A stretch of 64,000 bases of DNA from Paenibacillus harenae DSM 16969 (GTDB lineage: Bacteria > Bacillota > Bacilli > Paenibacillales > Paenibacillaceae). The stretch is from positions 186,001-250,000 of the forward strand of contig NZ_AULV01000013.1 in assembly GCF_000422465.1 (NCBI RefSeq). Reading direction: 5' to 3'. The translations under genes were made by a program, and so were the position numbers. This document shows, in pieces, positions 45,203 to 52,889 of the stretch (positions are counted from its first letter, which is position 1; every line of letters begins with the position of its first letter). The notes below the pieces were generated by a model. The model ran no database searches. It was not told the DNA's origin and saw nothing but the letters and a program-made list of their open reading frames with translations.

Positions 45203-46948
45203 TTACGTTTCAATAATGGCTTCAAGCTGCTGGCGGTCATACTGCTCGCGGTACCAGCCGCCTCTCTCCAGCAGCTGTTCATGCGTGCCTTCCTGCACGA
45301 TCCGGCCTTCGTCGAGGACGATAATCCAATCGGCGTGCTGTACGGCAGACAGGCGATGCGTTGTAATCAGCGTCGTTTTGCCGGCACGCTCCGTACGGAT
45401 GCCCTCGATTATTTCCGACTCGGTCTTCCCGTCTACCGCGGATAACGCATCATCCAGCAATAATATTTCCGGATCGGCAATAAGCGCCCGCGCAATGCTG
45501 ACCCGCTGCTTCTGTCCGCCGGACAGGGCAACGCCCTTCTCGCCGACCATCGTGTCCAGCCCGTCAGGCAGAAACCGGATGTCCTTCGCGAACGAAGCGC
45601 GTTCGAGCGCCCGCTGCAAATCCTCTTCTGTGCCTTCCGTCAACCCGAAAAATATATTCTCGCGAATCGTCTTCGAGAAGAGAATCGGCTGCTGCGGAAC
45701 ATAACCGATCCAGCCGAGCAGCTCCTCGATCCTCAGGCTGTTCAGCGATACGTCCGAAATGTAGACGCCGCCGCTGCCGAGCGGATACTCCCGCAACAGC
45801 TGCTTCAGCAGCGTCGTCTTGCCGCTTCCGGTCCGCCCGACTATGCCGAGCGTCTGCCCTTGGCGGAGCGTGAAGGACACACCGGCCAAGTTATCGACCT
45901 GCGACGAAGGGTACCGGAACGTGACGTTCCGGAATTCAAGCGTCGAAGGCTCCTCCACATGGACGGTTTCGCTTGCTTCCTCCACGTCCGGCTTGTAGCC
46001 GAGCGTCTCGCTGACCCGGTCGAGAGAAGCATTTCCGCGCTGCATAATGTTTATGAGCTCGCCGATCGCGAACATCGGCCAGATGAGCATCCCCAGAAAT
46101 ACGTTGAACGAAACCAATTCGCCTAATGTGATCTCGTTCCGGAATACTAAGTAACCGCCGTAGCAGAGCCCAATCAAGTAGCTCGTGCCGACGAGTATTT
46201 TCATCGTTGGTTCGAACAATGCGTCGATGCGGGCGACCGCGATATTTTTGCTGAGCACCTCGTTCGTCTTGGCGCCGAAGCGTTCCTCGCTCGCTTCCTC
46301 CTGCACGAATGCCCGGATTACCCTTACGCCGGACACCGATTCCAGCACCTGATCGTTCAGCTCGCCGAACGCATCCTGCGCGTCCGTGAACCGCTCGTGA
46401 ATTTTCTTCCCGTAATGCTTCATCGCCAGCGCCATCAATGGCAGCGGGAGCAAAGCGGCCAGCGTCAGCTTCACGCTGATCAGACCCGCCATCATGACAA
46501 GAATCGTCAGCATGAATAAAGTGGAATCGATCAGCGTCAGAATACCGAACCCGGCCGTCGTCGCGACCGCCCCAAGATCGTTCGTCGCGCGCGCCATCAG
46601 GTCGCCCGTCCGGTTGCGTTCATAGAAGGTCGGCGTCATCCGCAGAAAATGTCTTATGAGCCGCGACCGGAGCAGCTTCTCCAGTACGTATGCTCCGCCG
46701 AACAGCTTATAGAACCACACATACGTAATGATGTAACCGACGATCGTCACCGCGATCCAGCCGTACAGTACGCGGTTAAATTCCGACTGCCCGAGTAATC
46801 CCAGATGGATGCCGTCTATCGTATATCCGATCAGCCAAGGCGGTATGACGTCGAGAAAGCCCGTCAGGATAAGCAGCGTTATCGCCAGCGCATACCGCTT
46901 ACAGTTCATTTTGAAAAACCAGCTTAATTTTTTGAGTACACTAAACAT
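45203..46948 (-). CDS. bmrC: Heterodimeric multidrug ABC exporter subunit, BmrC/YheI-like
   Basis: 581 residues; six membrane helices then ATPase. Walker A GRTGSGKTT, canonical LSGGQ, but Walker B ILLLDDALSAVD has Asp where the catalytic Glu should be, the mark of the degenerate site in BmrC. With BmrD it forms one active and one dead ATP site. First structural gene of the operon; GGAAGGTG lies upstream. A leader ORF and two hairpins precede it, pointing to attenuation control. Confidence 0.93.
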   Translation of the reverse strand: MFSVLKKLSWFFKMNCKRYALAITLLILTGFLDVIPPWLIGYTIDGIHLGLLGQSEFNRVLYGWIAVTIVGYIITYVWFYKLFGGAYVLEKLLRSRLIRHFLRMTPTFYERNRTGDLMARATNDLGAVATTAGFGILTLIDSTLFMLTILVMMAGLISVKLTLAALLPLPLMALAMKHYGKKIHERFTDAQDAFGELNDQVLESVSGVRVIRAFVQEEASEERFGAKTNEVLSKNIAVARIDALFEPTMKILVGTSYLIGLCYGGYLVFRNEITLGELVSFNVFLGMLIWPMFAIGELINIMQRGNASLDRVSETLGYKPDVEEASETVHVEEPSTLEFRNVTFRYPSSQVDNLAGVSFTLRQGQTLGIVGRTGSGKTTLLKQLLREYPLGSGGVYISDVSLNSLRIEELLGWIGYVPQQPILFSKTIRENIFFGLTEGTEEDLQRALERASFAKDIRFLPDGLDTMVGEKGVALSGGQKQRVSIARALIADPEILLLDDALSAVDGKTESEIIEGIRTERAGKTTLITTHRLSAVQHADWIIVLDEGRIVQEGTHEQLLERGGWYREQYDRQQLEAIIET

Positions 46949-46997
46949 ATTTCTCTACCACACCTTCCGATATCCATCCTTGCATCAATTTTTCCAT

Positions 46998-47031
46998 AAA
47001 AAAGAAGCGCGCCGCCGTAACGACACGCTTC
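46998..47031 (-). terminator. Proximal leader terminator upstream of bmrC
   Basis: On the minus strand GAAGCG (47031-47026) pairs with CGCTTC (47009-47004) and is followed by six T. The loop carries GGCGGCG (47016-47010), which can pair with CGCCGCC at 47066-47060, offering an alternative fold. Confidence 0.7.
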
Positions 47032-47086
47032 CTTCCGCGTTTGGAGCATGACGCGCACAGGCGGCGGTCAAGCTCCAAAAGCACAG

Positions 47087-47122
47087 AAAAGGCGCACGGT
47101 TACGGTAACGTAACCATGCGCC
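47087..47122 (-). terminator. Attenuator-like hairpin after the leader ORF
   Basis: A 13-base stem GGCGCATGGTTAC / GTAACCGTGCGCC (one G-T type mismatch) followed by TTTTCTGTGCTTTT on the minus strand. It begins 24 bases past the leader stop codon. Confidence 0.7.
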
Positions 47123-47145
47123 TCTTGTACCGGGATTCCCCTGGT

Positions 47146-47235
47146 TTAAAAATCGACGCGCGGATGGATTACGTTATTCATGTTCAAACGATGATTCTTT
47201 GCTGCCGACGAAATAAATCCTTTGCCGTTTCTCAT
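47146..47235 (-). CDS. Leader peptide upstream of bmrCD (BmrB-like position)
   Basis: A 29-residue frame, sequence beginning MRNGKGFISSAAKNH and ending NNVIHPRVDF, translated from an ATG at 47235 with AGGAGG ten bases upstream, the best ribosome site in the region. It is followed by two terminator-like hairpins and then bmrC. In B. subtilis a small ORF, bmrB, in the same position controls bmrCD by ribosome-mediated transcription attenuation. Sequence similarity to BmrB is not evident to me; the call rests on position, ribosome site and hairpins. Confidence 0.7.
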   Translation of the reverse strand: MRNGKGFISSAAKNHRLNMNNVIHPRVDF

Positions 47236-47334
47236 GGAACGTAATCCTCCTCTCGATAAAATCTAATTGTCACTTTACCATCCGAAGAAAATACTGTCAA
47301 TACCCGATCAAGCAAAAAGAAAAAGTTACAACTA

Positions 47335-47360
47335 AGGACCGGAGAATATTCTCCGGTCCT
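47335..47360 (-). terminator. 26-bp palindrome after the small membrane-protein gene
   Basis: AGGACCGGAGAAT and its exact complement, with almost no loop. AT-rich tracts follow, the minus strand reaching CTTTTTCTTTTT about 15 bases on. Confidence 0.6.
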
Positions 47361-47378
47361 AGTTTAATATCTATTAAC

Positions 47379-47552
47379 TTATTTTTGATTTCCTTTAAAC
47401 CATCGAATAGCAAATGAAAGTATAACAAAAACTATTCCTAGCACTCCCATATACATGTAGTAATCAGGACTTTCATTGTTTAAAATACGTCCTAATCCAA
47501 AGATTACAGCTAATGGGATACCGACAACGAGAAATATTTTTGATAGTTTCAC
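47379..47552 (-). CDS. 57-residue two-helix membrane protein, candidate immunity protein
   Basis: Starts with GTG at 47552, six bases after AGGAGG. Two hydrophobic segments (KIFLVVGIPLAVIFGL, residues 5-20, and YMYMGVLGIVFVILSFAI, 32-49) and a basic end RWFKGNQK. It begins 26 bases after the halocin-like precursor gene on the same strand and shares its AT-rich composition. Small two-helix proteins behind bacteriocin genes often give self-protection; this is inference from position and size. Confidence 0.65.
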   Translation of the reverse strand: MKLSKIFLVVGIPLAVIFGLGRILNNESPDYYMYMGVLGIVFVILSFAIRWFKGNQK

Positions 47553-47578
47553 ATACAGCCTCCTATTCTAAGTTGTTA

Positions 47579-48280
47579 TTAGGCGAGGGGCACGTAGGTA
47601 CACATATACATCATTGTCGCACTACAGATAAATCCGCCCCATCCTCCAGTAATTACACCCAATACAGCACACATTACTACACTACTCCATCCACATTTTT
47701 CACTTTCAGACATTGCTGCTTCTGCTTTGGGGGTTGATAAGAGATTATCAACAACAGCAGCTATGCCGCTTTTATTTTCTACAACTTTTGAACCTACGCA
47801 ACCGCAATCCTCCTTGTTGAATGCTTTTTGATCTTTTTCGAATACTTCTTTAGAACGTGTTACTTCTTTATTTTTCACTTTATTATTTACTGTTATTGTA
47901 TCTTCTGTCACTACTCCAAAGGTAGCATCTATAAGTTCATTATTATTAAAATCATAGACTACGGTTAGTGACCATCCTGTTTTATCTTGGTTTTCCTTTT
48001 TTTCTACATGTTCAAAAGCAAACACGTATACATCCTTTTCAGGAACAAGTGCCATCCCCATGAAATGCTTTTTTAATTGGCCGTAGTTGAGGTCTGAAAA
48101 ATCGTTAAACCCTTTATTTTGCGATAGGTTTTTTAATACATTATCAATTTCTTTTGCATCCTCCACCATACTCAAAGTTAATTCTTTTTCGTTCGCGAAT
48201 GAAGTAAAACCGGTATTCAGCATCAATAGTGAAACAATGAGACTTAGCGTTACCAGCACTTTCATTCTAAATTTAACCAT
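47579..48280 (-). CDS. Secreted precursor with halocin C8-like Cys-rich C-terminus, candidate bacteriocin
   Basis: 233 residues. Signal peptide MKVLVTLSLIVSLLMLNTGFTSFA. Middle part (residues 35-165) charged and beta-rich. After EDCGCVG and a spacer ending PKAEAA, the last 42 residues are hydrophobic and Gly/Cys-rich (EKCGWSSVVMCAVLGVITGG, GGFICSATMMYMCTY). This layout, a long N-terminal region and a C-terminal Cys-rich peptide with GGFIC, resembles halocin C8-type bacteriocins found in archaea and Firmicutes. Processing probably near the AEAA site. AGGAGGAAG precedes the ATG. Strongly AT-rich, unlike its surroundings. Confidence 0.62.
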   Translation of the reverse strand: MVKFRMKVLVTLSLIVSLLMLNTGFTSFANEKELTLSMVEDAKEIDNVLKNLSQNKGFNDFSDLNYGQLKKHFMGMALVPEKDVYVFAFEHVEKKENQDKTGWSLTVVYDFNNNELIDATFGVVTEDTITVNNKVKNKEVTRSKEVFEKDQKAFNKEDCGCVGSKVVENKSGIAAVVDNLLSTPKAEAAMSESEKCGWSSVVMCAVLGVITGGWGGFICSATMMYMCTYVPLA

Positions 48281-48388
48281 GAAAACTTCCTCCTAATAAT
48301 GATAATTTTTGTAAGACAGTATAAATATACCATTCGAGAATTTAGGTTGTATTTATATTTTTTGTAAATATTAGCTTATTATCTATAT

Positions 48389-48535
48389 GGGGTTCCACCA
48401 CATGCCCATCAAGTTAAGTAATTATTACACCCCCAAAACGATAAAAAGCTATTCTTTTTGTTAATAAAGGATAGCTTTTTTTCGTTGTCGGGGTATTCGA
48501 AAAATTTTAGCTTGATGGGCATTTGGCGGAACCCC
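48389..48535. mobile_element. Short MITE with IS231-type ends
   Basis: 147 bases with no gene. The left end GGGGTTCCACCACATGCCC... (48389 onward) and right end ...GGGCATTTGGCGGAACCCC (to 48535) are inverted copies for about 32 bases. The inner CATGCCCATCAAG-type part matches the ends of the intact IS231-like element 2 kb away. Inside is a hairpin (AAAAAGCTATTC / AGGATAGCTTTTT) like the one at the 5' end of that IS. It can move only with transposase supplied in trans. Confidence 0.75.
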
Positions 48536-48935
48536 TATAATAACATTCTTCCCAGAAGTTCACTCCTATGAGCATCTTACCCGTTAAGGTAACACAGCTG
48601 CTGTAGGAAAATTTGTACTGGATTGTACAGTTTTTAAATATCAACTAGGGGTAATACCCGAAAGTGAGGCCGGTCTGGGAAATATTAAATTTCATTAAGC
48701 TAATGTTCAGATAGACGCAACTTTCCAGCCACTGGAAACGTTTATTTATTGAAGGGTTTTGGGTGAAGCTCGGTGGCTAGATATATATTATAAAGACTTT
48801 GAAATTTGATAAATCAATATTTTCAAACCAAACGGCATGAATGAATACATCCATTAACCTGATATGGGTTACTTTCATTGTTTTCTCCTTGTTCGTACCA
48901 TTGAGTCTGCCACTTGTTAATTATCCAAATAAATA
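48536..48935. other. AT-rich spacer, nothing recognised
   Basis: About 400 bases between the MITE and the promoter of the next gene. A small imperfect repeat (CCAGCCACTGG) and scattered A/T tracts only. Confidence 0.4.
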
Positions 48936-48964
48936 TTGACAGAAAATTGAAATGGCAATAAAAT
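48936..48964 (+). promoter_or_regulatory. Sigma-A promoter of the secreted paralogue pair
   Basis: TTGACA (48936-48941), 17 bases, TAAAAT (48959-48964). It leaves a leader of about 110 bases before the first gene. Confidence 0.65.
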
Positions 48965-49079
48965 GTAAAGATGGTATAGACTTACTCCATGAAAGCAATC
49001 TTTTAACAAATATATTAATAGCTAAAGTCATTTAACATATAATGAAGTAACAATCAATCATTGAAAGGGTGTGTTATGT

Positions 49080-49484
49080 ATGAAGCATAAATCAATTCTA
49101 GGAGTATTTTTTGGTCTTGCTTTGATAGCATCCACTGTTTACGCCTCCGATTCAACCAAGCCTTCTTTAAATAATGTACATGAGGTTGAAAAATCGATTC
49201 CTGATTACCCTACCAATGAACAAGGACAAACTTTTGGTAGTGGACCATTTCCTGCAGGTGAAGTAAAAGAGCCTGATTTAATTATGGCAGAAGGTGAAAA
49301 TGGGGTTGTGGGATATGTTAAATCCTCAGATTTAGTACCATCAGTTTCGTCACCAGAAGAAGCTTTGGCACACAATAAATTAATGAAAGAACTTGGTTAT
49401 AAATCACTCCCGCTATATGAAGCAGACGGAAAAACCATTATTGGTGAATTCAGGATGTATTCTTCTACCAATGGTGATAAATAA
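49080..49484 (+). CDS. Small secreted protein, paralogue 1
   Basis: 134 residues. Signal peptide MKHKSILGVFFGLALIASTVYAS. Mature part holds a domain with the landmarks NEQGQTFGS, EPDLIMAEGENGVVGYVKSSDL, SPEEALAH and LPLYEADGKTIIGEFRM. The EPDLIxAxGxxGxxGYVxxxDL motif occurs in many secreted or membrane proteins of Bacilli, function unknown. Start at the ATG at 49080 with AAAGGGTG. The next gene, 41 bases on, carries the same domain. Confidence 0.8.
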   Translation: MKHKSILGVFFGLALIASTVYASDSTKPSLNNVHEVEKSIPDYPTNEQGQTFGSGPFPAGEVKEPDLIMAEGENGVVGYVKSSDLVPSVSSPEEALAHNKLMKELGYKSLPLYEADGKTIIGEFRMYSSTNGDK

Positions 49485-49525
49485 AATTTATCATAAAAAC
49501 TATCTTACAAGAAGTGTTATTTTCA

Positions 49526-50311
49526 ATGAAATGGAAGAATTTAGCTTCTAAAGTGACGGGAATATCTATCTTGTCTATCTTTTTAATGTCAGCAACAGTA
49601 TTTGCTTATACAGCAGAATCACCGAAGTCAACAAAAACACTTTTTGGTTATACTTACGATGCTTATTCAAGAGCACATGTTGAACCATGGACTTCAACAA
49701 GCGATCATGTTTTTGCTTCTACATTAATCTTAACACAGAACTCTGATTTTGTTCCCGTTGGTTATATGGGTGCACAAGCACGTTTATACAGTATAACTGG
49801 AGTGTTAAAAGATTCAAGCACTGTGAAATATAATTCAAGTTCAAGTAATAATTTAGTAGTATTTACACCGCTAAGATTACTAACATCCGATACATACTAT
49901 TCGCAAGGTAGAGCTGAATTTTACAATGGTAATAGTTATGAGGGCCTTAGTATAAATATGTCTCCTCGTGTTACTTTATCAAATACAAAATCCCTTTCCG
50001 TAACTAATCCATTGCCAGATAACTTGAAACAGCAAGAAGAATATGCTGTAAATAATAATGGAGAAACGTTTGGTTCCGCTTTATTAGAAGCTAAAATAGG
50101 AGAAGAGCCAGATTTGATTAGTGCATTGGGCACCAACGGAATTCAAGGGTATGTCAAGGCTGACGATTTATTTCCAGATGTATCCGATCCTCAAGAGGCA
50201 CTTCGTAGTTACAGTGTTAGCGCAATAATTCCTTTATATGATACGGATGGTATAACAGTTATTGGTGAATTCGAAATGAAAACCGAAGAATCGATTCCGG
50301 TAAGTAATTAA
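49526..50311 (+). CDS. Secreted protein, paralogue 2 with extra N-terminal domain
   Basis: 261 residues. Signal peptide MKWKNLASKVTGISILSIFLMSATVFA. Residues 25-150 form a beta-rich domain (YTYDAYSRAHVEPWTS, VPVGYMGAQARLYSITGVL) with no name I can give. Residues 170-255 repeat the domain of the gene before it (NNNGETFGSALL, EPDLISALGTNGIQGYVKADDL, IPLYDTDGITVIGEFEM). A GTG at 49514 is a less likely start. Same operon as paralogue 1; a strong terminator follows. AT-rich, like the rest of the island. Confidence 0.8.
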   Translation: MKWKNLASKVTGISILSIFLMSATVFAYTAESPKSTKTLFGYTYDAYSRAHVEPWTSTSDHVFASTLILTQNSDFVPVGYMGAQARLYSITGVLKDSSTVKYNSSSSNNLVVFTPLRLLTSDTYYSQGRAEFYNGNSYEGLSINMSPRVTLSNTKSLSVTNPLPDNLKQQEEYAVNNNGETFGSALLEAKIGEEPDLISALGTNGIQGYVKADDLFPDVSDPQEALRSYSVSAIIPLYDTDGITVIGEFEMKTEESIPVSN

Positions 50312-50324
50312 CATACTAATGACT

Positions 50325-50370
50325 TAAAAGAAGATGCAGCCTTCTTATTCAGGCTGCATCTTCTTTTATT
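50325..50370 (+). terminator. Terminator of the paralogue pair
   Basis: A 16-bp stem AAAAGAAGATGCAGCC with its complement, 10-base loop, then TTTTATT. Confidence 0.9.
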
Positions 50371-50456
50371 CAAACGTCTTGTTTGATAATCATGAGATGC
50401 GTACTGGCTGCCTTGATCCGTAAGGCCCAAGAAGGCCTCATACAGGGGTACCGCCA

Positions 50457-52129
50457 CATGCCCATCAAGCTAAGAAGAATCTATACTCCAAAATAGGAAA
50501 ATAAGCTATCCTTTCTATATCAAGCATAATTCCATAGAAAGGATGGTTTTCCATGAATTCTCCACTTTCTATCAGCGAAGAAATGCATTTATTAGCCCAA
50601 CAGCTTCAACATCATTTTTCTCCTACCCAACTTGAGGAACTCGCTAGAAAAGCTGGATTCGTCCAACGAAAAAGCAAATATACCGCGCAGGATTTGGTTT
50701 CCTTATGTGTCTTTTTAAATGAGCATGTATCGATGACTCCCCTCGCACGATTATGTAGCCAACTTGATGCCTCCAATCATCTTTCGATGAGCGCAGAAGG
50801 ATTGAACCAGCGGTTCAATCCTTCTGCAGTTGCCTTCCTTCAATCCCTTTTTTCAACACTTCTCCAAAAAAAAATCTCGACTTCTTTCTCGCTACCTTGT
50901 GAATGTAACTCCTATTTTCACCGAATTCGTATTCTGGATTCGACTGTTTTTCAACTTCCAGATCCCTATGCCGAACGTTATCAGGGATCCGGAGGAAGTT
51001 CTCATACGGCTGGTATGAAAATTCAACTCGAATACGAGTTAAAAACTGGAGAATTTTTACAAGTGGATGTTGGCCCCGGAAAAAACAACGACGGTTTATA
51101 TGGTTCAAAACGAGCGAAAACGGTGGAAATGAACGATCTTTGTATTCGAGATTTGGGCTACTTTAGTTTAGAAGACTTCGAAGAAGTGGAGCAGCGTGGA
51201 GCTTTTTATGTTTCGCGGTTAAAATTGAATGTCCGTGTATATGAACAAAATAAGGAAGTTGAACAATTCAAAGATGGCAAGGTAAAAAAGCAATCGTTGT
51301 ACAAAGAAATCGATTTGGAAGCTATAATGAATCGTCTTCAATCCGGAGAAATGGTTGAACTTCCCGAAGTGTATCTGGGTCTCTATAAAAAATTTCGCAC
51401 GCGGCTTCTCATTTGCAAACTTACGGAAGAACAGACTCAAAAGCGGCTCCTGATGCGTGCTAAACAGGAGAAAAAGAAAAACATAACCTATAAAGAACGA
51501 ACAAAGCGTTTAAGTGCCATCAATATCTACATGACCAATGCCCCTGACATCTATTTAAAAAAAGAGCATGTCCATGACCTGTATTCCCTACGCTGGCAAA
51601 TCGAGATCTTATTTAAAACATGGAAATTCATCTTCCATATCGACCGGTGTAAGCCGATCAAAACTGAACGATTTGAATGTCATGTATACGGGCAGTTGAT
51701 CGCCATTTTGCTTAGTTCTACTCTCATGTTTCAGATGCGTAGGCTTTTGCTGTTGAAGAAAAAGAAAGAAGCCAGTGAATTCAAAGTAATCTGTATCTTA
51801 AAAGAATATTTTCTTTCTCTACATGATGCCATTAAAAAACAAGCGGATGATGTCCAGCGAGTGCTTCTCCAATTCTTTCGGATGATTGAAAAGAATGGAC
51901 GTAAGTCACATCGGTATGAGAAGAAAACCGTATTTGACATTCTAGGTGTAGTCTATGAGTGTAGACAGAAATACCGATCTGCTGCCTAGAAATTTGAAAT
52001 ATCAAAAAAATGAAGCGGCGAAGGCTTGTTTAAGTCTGTACAAAATCCAGTTCTAAGCTAATTGATTTGGATCAAGTGACGAACTTTAGCATCTGTTCCT
52101 TTTTCTTTGTTCTTAGCTTGATGGGCATG
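50457..52129 (+). mobile_element. IS231-type insertion sequence (IS4 family)
   Basis: About 1.67 kb, the size of IS231 elements. Left end CATGCCCATCAAGCTAAG (50457 onward) and right end CTTAGCTTGATGGGCATG (to 52129) are 18-bp perfect inverted repeats. Flanking bases GGGTACCGCCA and GGGTTCCACCA form an imperfect 11-bp direct repeat with two mismatches. A hairpin (AAGCTATCCTTTCTAT / ATAGAAAGGATGGTTTT) just before the transposase start is the usual device limiting read-through. One intact gene. Confidence 0.9.
50553..51989 (+). CDS. IS231-family transposase
   Basis: 478 residues, the same length as IS231A transposase. DDE residues: Asp in RILDSTVFQLP (about residue 131), middle Asp region DLGYFSLEDF, and the YREK signature YSLRWQIEILFKTWK (about 345-359). 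Basic and full length, so likely active. It probably moves both this element and the short MITE nearby. Confidence 0.95.
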   Translation: MNSPLSISEEMHLLAQQLQHHFSPTQLEELARKAGFVQRKSKYTAQDLVSLCVFLNEHVSMTPLARLCSQLDASNHLSMSAEGLNQRFNPSAVAFLQSLFSTLLQKKISTSFSLPCECNSYFHRIRILDSTVFQLPDPYAERYQGSGGSSHTAGMKIQLEYELKTGEFLQVDVGPGKNNDGLYGSKRAKTVEMNDLCIRDLGYFSLEDFEEVEQRGAFYVSRLKLNVRVYEQNKEVEQFKDGKVKKQSLYKEIDLEAIMNRLQSGEMVELPEVYLGLYKKFRTRLLICKLTEEQTQKRLLMRAKQEKKKNITYKERTKRLSAINIYMTNAPDIYLKKEHVHDLYSLRWQIEILFKTWKFIFHIDRCKPIKTERFECHVYGQLIAILLSSTLMFQMRRLLLLKKKKEASEFKVICILKEYFLSLHDAIKKQADDVQRVLLQFFRMIEKNGRKSHRYEKKTVFDILGVVYECRQKYRSAA

Positions 52130-52164
52130 GGGTTCCACCAGCAAAACGCATATTTACAACGCTA

Positions 52165-52618
52165 AAGAGATTCAGACAAAGTTGCTCCTCGTTCGAATGA
52201 TGCGGCCTATGTGAAGCTCAGTAATAACGTACAGCTCGACCATGTATTTACCATCCGCGAGTATCGAACGTTGGGGCATGGCAATACCCTCTCTTATGGC
52301 GGTACTTCCTATACTCTCGCTGATTCCTCGATCCTGCGTTTCGACGCCAAAACGGTCGTTGAAGTGCGTCAGACGCTTTCGGGAGAAGTGTTCCTTTGGC
52401 ATCGTGATCAGGCTCTGCTACTCAAGAAAACAGAGCGGCCGGAACGGAAGCAACAGCAAAAGAAAAAGGCGAGTTCTGCGCTCCAACGCAAACCCGCCGA
52501 CAATCATCCGTGGAAAACCACGTATGATACCAACCTTTCTAAGGGTAACACAAAACGCAGCGCCTTCCAAGACGCTATGTATTCGCAACACAACAGTTAT
52601 TCAGAGGCCCCCTGGTAA
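52165..52618 (+). pseudogene. C-terminal fragment of an ISNCY/IS1202-like transposase
   Basis: The frame is open from a stop at about 52162 and reads DKVAPRSNDAAYVKLSNNVQLDHVFTIREYRTLGHGNTLSYGG and later NHPWKTTYD, the C-terminal region of IS1202-type ISNCY transposases as I recall them. The catalytic half is missing, apparently lost at or before the IS231 insertion. Not functional. Confidence 0.7.
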
Positions 52619-52639
52619 AGGCGGCCTCCATTCTAACAA

Positions 52640-52690
52640 GTGACATTTTCACTGCACAGTTAGAGTGACATTTTCACAGACGATTGACAT
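52640..52690. repeat. Terminal repeats of the broken transposon
   Basis: GTGACATTTTCAC occurs at 52640-52652 and 52665-52677, 25 bases apart, followed by a partial third (GATTGACAT). Repeated TGACATTTTCA units are typical of the ends of some ISNCY and IS21 elements. Confidence 0.6.
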
Positions 52691-52755
52691 ACCCATCAGG
52701 TAACAATTTGGTCCTGCTCGTCCCAAGCATCCCGTCACAAATCGTTGCGGTTTGC

Positions 52756-52771
52756 TGTGATTGAAATCACA
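52756..52771. promoter_or_regulatory. Crp/Fnr-type palindrome at the hmp promoter
   Basis: TGTGA-TTGAAA-TCACA, a perfect 5-6-5 site. A TATACT -10 lies at 52793-52798 with a poor -35, so the site centre is at about -41.5 from the predicted start, the position of a class II activator. Confidence 0.7.
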
Positions 52772-52889
52772 AGTCCGCCTCCAACACGTGTATATACTGA
52801 AATTATTAAGCAGACTACGCAAGTTTATCGCACAACGATGCTTTTGATGTGAAGCTTTGCTTCATCAAACTTTTCTGGAGGGGATCTGC

